Of a DNA stretch of 64,000 nucleotides, positions 62,018 to 64,000 are shown in pieces. The translations under genes and the position numbers were made by a program. Source of the stretch: Comamonas sp. SCN 65-56 (GTDB lineage: Bacteria; Pseudomonadota; Gammaproteobacteria; Burkholderiales; Burkholderiaceae_C). The stretch's first letter is position 1, and each line of letters starts with the position of its first letter. Location of the stretch: contig NZ_MEDS01000005.1 in assembly GCF_001724135.1 (NCBI RefSeq), positions 62,001 to 126,000 on the forward strand, read 5' to 3'. The notes under the pieces were generated by a model. That model made no database searches and had not been told where the DNA came from. It saw nothing but the letters and a program-made list of their open reading frames with translations.

Positions 62018-63226
62018 ATGTCTGTGAACTCATTGGGCACCACGGCCCCTGCACCGCATCAGGTTTTCGCGCCCACGCATGCCGAGCGGGTGCAGCGGGC
62101 GCGTACCGATTTTTTTGAACGGGGTCTGCGGCCTTCGGGTCTGATCAGCGAGGCGGTGATCCAGTCGTGGATGCGCTGCTTGCGGGTGTCTTCCAATCAG
62201 CGCCAGAAGGTGGCGTTCGAACCGGTGTCGGCCAGCCGCCAGCACGCTGCGCGCGAGCGCAGCCGCGGGCTGCTGGAGCTGGCGCAGCCGCCGCTGCAGA
62301 CCCTGGAGCAGGCCTTGAGCGGTACCGGCGCCCATGTGCTGCTGACCAATGGCGACGGCGTGATGCTGTATGCCACGCCCGCGCCAACGGGCCCCAGAAT
62401 GCTGATGCATGGCGTGGCGCGCGCTGGCGTGTGCGTGGCCGAAGCGCAGGTGGGCACGAATGCGCCGGGCATCGTGGTGGCGACTGGCCAGGCATGCACC
62501 GTGACGGGCTCTGAGCATTATTTTGAAGGCTTGCATGCGCTGCGCTGCGCCGCCGCGCCGATCCGCAATGCGCAGGGGGCGCTGGTGGGCGTGCTCGATG
62601 TGACGGTGGAGGACCAGGCCTTCGGTTTTGACCCGGCGGCCATGGTCGGGCTGTACGCGACGACGATCGAGAATGCCTTGCTGCGGGCGCAGGCGCGCGA
62701 TCAGTTGGTGCTTCGTTTTCAGACGCATCCGTCGCTGCTGGGCTCGCCGCTGGAAGGGCTGGCCGGCATCGCGGCCGACGGCTCCCTGGTCTGGACTAAC
62801 GAAGCGGGCGCGCGCTTGCTGGGCTGTGCGGCGCCGGTGAGCCAGCCGCTGTCGGCCCTGGAGCTGTTGGCAATCGATATGCGCGGCCTGCTGGGCATGG
62901 CGCATGCCGAAGCCGCCCGCCCGTTGCGCCTGGCCAGCGGCCTTGGCCTGTGGGTGCAGGCGCAGCTGTGCGATGGGGCGCTGGCGCTGGTAGGTTGGGA
63001 GCTGCCGGCGGCGCAGTTGGCGCTACCCGAGGTGCAGCCGGTGGTGCAGGATCACAGACCGGAGCAGCTGCCTGCAGCGACGCTGCGTGCGCACAGCCGG
63101 CAGCTGATACAGCAGACCTTGGCGGAGCAGGGCGGCAATGTGCAGCGCACGGCGCGCCTGCTGGGGATATCGCGCGGCACGCTGTACCGGCGCCTGCGCG
63201 AGCCTGAGGCTCAGGCCGGCGTGTAG
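62018..63226 (+). CDS. GAF plus Fis-type helix-turn-helix regulator lacking an AAA+ domain
   Basis: 402 aa with AGGAGG 12 nt before the ATG. The N-terminus (ERVQRARTDFFERGLRPSGLISEAVIQSWMRCL in outline) is the AcoR/MimR-type lead, followed by a GAF domain (about 85-225) and a PAS-like region (about 235-330). It ends with a Fis-type helix-turn-helix (LIQQTLAEQGGNVQRTARLLGISRGTLYRRL in outline, about 360-395). The central sigma-54-interacting AAA+ domain with GAFTGA found in AcoR is absent. It probably controls the divergent alcohol dehydrogenase. Its 3' end overlaps the convergent scpA end by 16 bp. Confidence 0.88.
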   Translation: MSVNSLGTTAPAPHQVFAPTHAERVQRARTDFFERGLRPSGLISEAVIQSWMRCLRVSSNQRQKVAFEPVSASRQHAARERSRGLLELAQPPLQTLEQALSGTGAHVLLTNGDGVMLYATPAPTGPRMLMHGVARAGVCVAEAQVGTNAPGIVVATGQACTVTGSEHYFEGLHALRCAAAPIRNAQGALVGVLDVTVEDQAFGFDPAAMVGLYATTIENALLRAQARDQLVLRFQTHPSLLGSPLEGLAGIAADGSLVWTNEAGARLLGCAAPVSQPLSALELLAIDMRGLLGMAHAEAARPLRLASGLGLWVQAQLCDGALALVGWELPAAQLALPEVQPVVQDHRPEQLPAATLRAHSRQLIQQTLAEQGGNVQRTARLLGISRGTLYRRLREPEAQAGV

Positions 63227-64000
63227 GCCAGGCGCAGGTAGATCGGCGCGAAGGCCTCGGCCTGCGTGACTTCCACCAGCGCTTCCTTGGCCAGTTCGAG
63301 CAGCGCGACAAAGGTCACGACCAGCAAGGGCACGCCTTTTTCAGGAGTGAACAGCGCTTCGAACGTGGTGAAGCGCTGGCCTTGCAGGCGCTTGAGCACC
63401 TGGCTCATCACCTCGCGCACCGAGAGCTCCTCGCGCGTGATCTGGTGGCGCTGCACCAGCTTGGCGCGACGCAGGATGTCGGCCCAGGCCTCCTGCAGCT
63501 CGGCGATCGAGACCTCGGGAAAGCGCGGTTGCAGGCTTTGCTCGATGAACACCTGCGCCTTGAGGAAGTCGCGTCCGGACTGGGGCCATTCGCTGATCTG
63601 CTGCGCGGCGAGTTTGATCTTTTCGTATTCGAGCAGGCGGCGCACGAGTTCGGCGCGCGGGTCTTCGGGCTCCTGCCCGGGTTCGGGCGGGCGCACCGGC
63701 AGCAGCATGCGCGACTTGATCTCGATCAGCATGGCCGCCATCAAGAGGTATTCGGCCGCCAGCTCCAGATTGCGACTGCGGATTTCATCCACGTAGGCCA
63801 GGTACTGGCGCGTGACGCCGACCATGGGGATGTCGAGGATGTTGAAGTTCTGCTTGCGGATCAGGTAGAGCAGCAGATCGAGCGGCCCCTCGAAGGCTTC
63901 GAGGAAAATTTCCAGCGCGTCGGGCGGGATGTAGAGATCCTGCGGCAGCTTGAACAGCGGCTCGCCGTAGAGCCTGGCCAGCGCCACCTGATCCACCACG
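63211..64000 (-). CDS. scpA: Segregation and condensation protein ScpA, cut by the window edge
   Basis: At least 262 aa. It is identified by IFLEAFEGPLDLLLYLIRKQNFNILDIPM (in outline), LELAAEYLLMAAMLIEIKSRMLLP and the C-terminal winged-helix region ending LRLAYTPA. ScpA is the kleisin of the SMC-ScpA-ScpB condensin complex. A GTG at 63999 is in frame, but the conserved core is preceded by VDQVALARLYGEPLF, and the true start is probably beyond the window. It converges on the Fis-type regulator gene with a 16-bp overlap. Confidence 0.94.
   Translation of the reverse strand, partial: VVDQVALARLYGEPLFKLPQDLYIPPDALEIFLEAFEGPLDLLLYLIRKQNFNILDIPMVGVTRQYLAYVDEIRSRNLELAAEYLLMAAMLIEIKSRMLLPVRPPEPGQEPEDPRAELVRRLLEYEKIKLAAQQISEWPQSGRDFLKAQVFIEQSLQPRFPEVSIAELQEAWADILRRAKLVQRHQITREELSVREVMSQVLKRLQGQRFTTFEALFTPEKGVPLLVVTFVALLELAKEALVEVTQAEAFAPIYLRLAYTPA

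Noticed and set aside
1-64000. tRNA, rRNA, CRISPR arrays, insertion sequences, prophage or integron structures
   Set aside because: None was recognised; the repeats seen are short palindromes or tandem units without spacers, and no transposase or integrase other than the housekeeping XerC was found.

Overview
The window is GC-rich and almost fully coding, with most genes joined by 4-bp ATGA/GTGA or TGATG overlaps. Gene content and order point to a Gram-negative betaproteobacterium of the order Burkholderiales, most likely family Comamonadaceae: a complete division and cell wall (dcw) cluster with a fused murE-murF, a DUF484-xerC pair, a dksA-STAS-hslVU block, twin cyanophycin synthetase genes, a type II secretion operon, a 16-stranded-type general porin, and a PQQ alcohol dehydrogenase. 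The genus assignment is inference; no rRNA or tRNA gene is present.

Layout. 1-2716 (minus): DoxX membrane protein, a NUDIX plus metallo-beta-lactamase fusion, and an edge-cut RluF-like pseudouridine synthase homologue without the usual catalytic Asp. 2909-6598: DUF484, XerC, a small unknown protein, and a chemotaxis receptor on the opposite strand. 6826-12383: a His-rich G3E metallochaperone GTPase, a cysteine-poor DksA, a STAS protein, then hslV and hslU separated by a heptamer-repeat hairpin element. 12531-31263: a putative promoter and four-repeat MraZ operator, then mraZ-rsmH-ftsL-ftsI-murEF-mraY-murD-ftsW-murG-murC-ddlB-ftsQ-ftsA-ftsZ-lpxC. This is the full lipid-II assembly and septation set, followed by the committed step of lipid A synthesis.

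31264-39470 is a cyanophycin locus: creA, cphA and a second synthetase (cphA') on the minus strand, and divergently an ABC exporter-type protein plus a DUF1854 protein. 39663-53713 holds a hypothetical gene, a bidirectional terminator, a cN-I type 5'-nucleotidase, and the type II secretion genes: gspG-H-I-J-K-L-M-N-D-E on the minus strand, gspF separated from them by two unrelated genes, and gspC divergent. 53796-64000: ilvA, an OsmC protein, a porin, tal-pgi, a type II quinohaemoprotein alcohol dehydrogenase with a divergent Fis-type regulator, and edge-cut scpA.

The most unusual observations are these. (1) Two copies of a 73-nt element with heptamer tandem repeats sit directly upstream of hslU and lpxC. 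(2) CphA' has lost the Mur-ligase P-loop and the terminal Mur subdomain. (3) A 27-codon mini-ORF between murG and murC duplicates the first eleven codons of murC. (4) Three perfect hairpins lie in tandem between ftsW and murG. (5) A dispersed palindrome is inserted in frame into murF, and a related one forms the C-terminus of GspC. No stretch longer than 300 bases lacks a gene. No insertion sequence, CRISPR array, tRNA or rRNA was seen.
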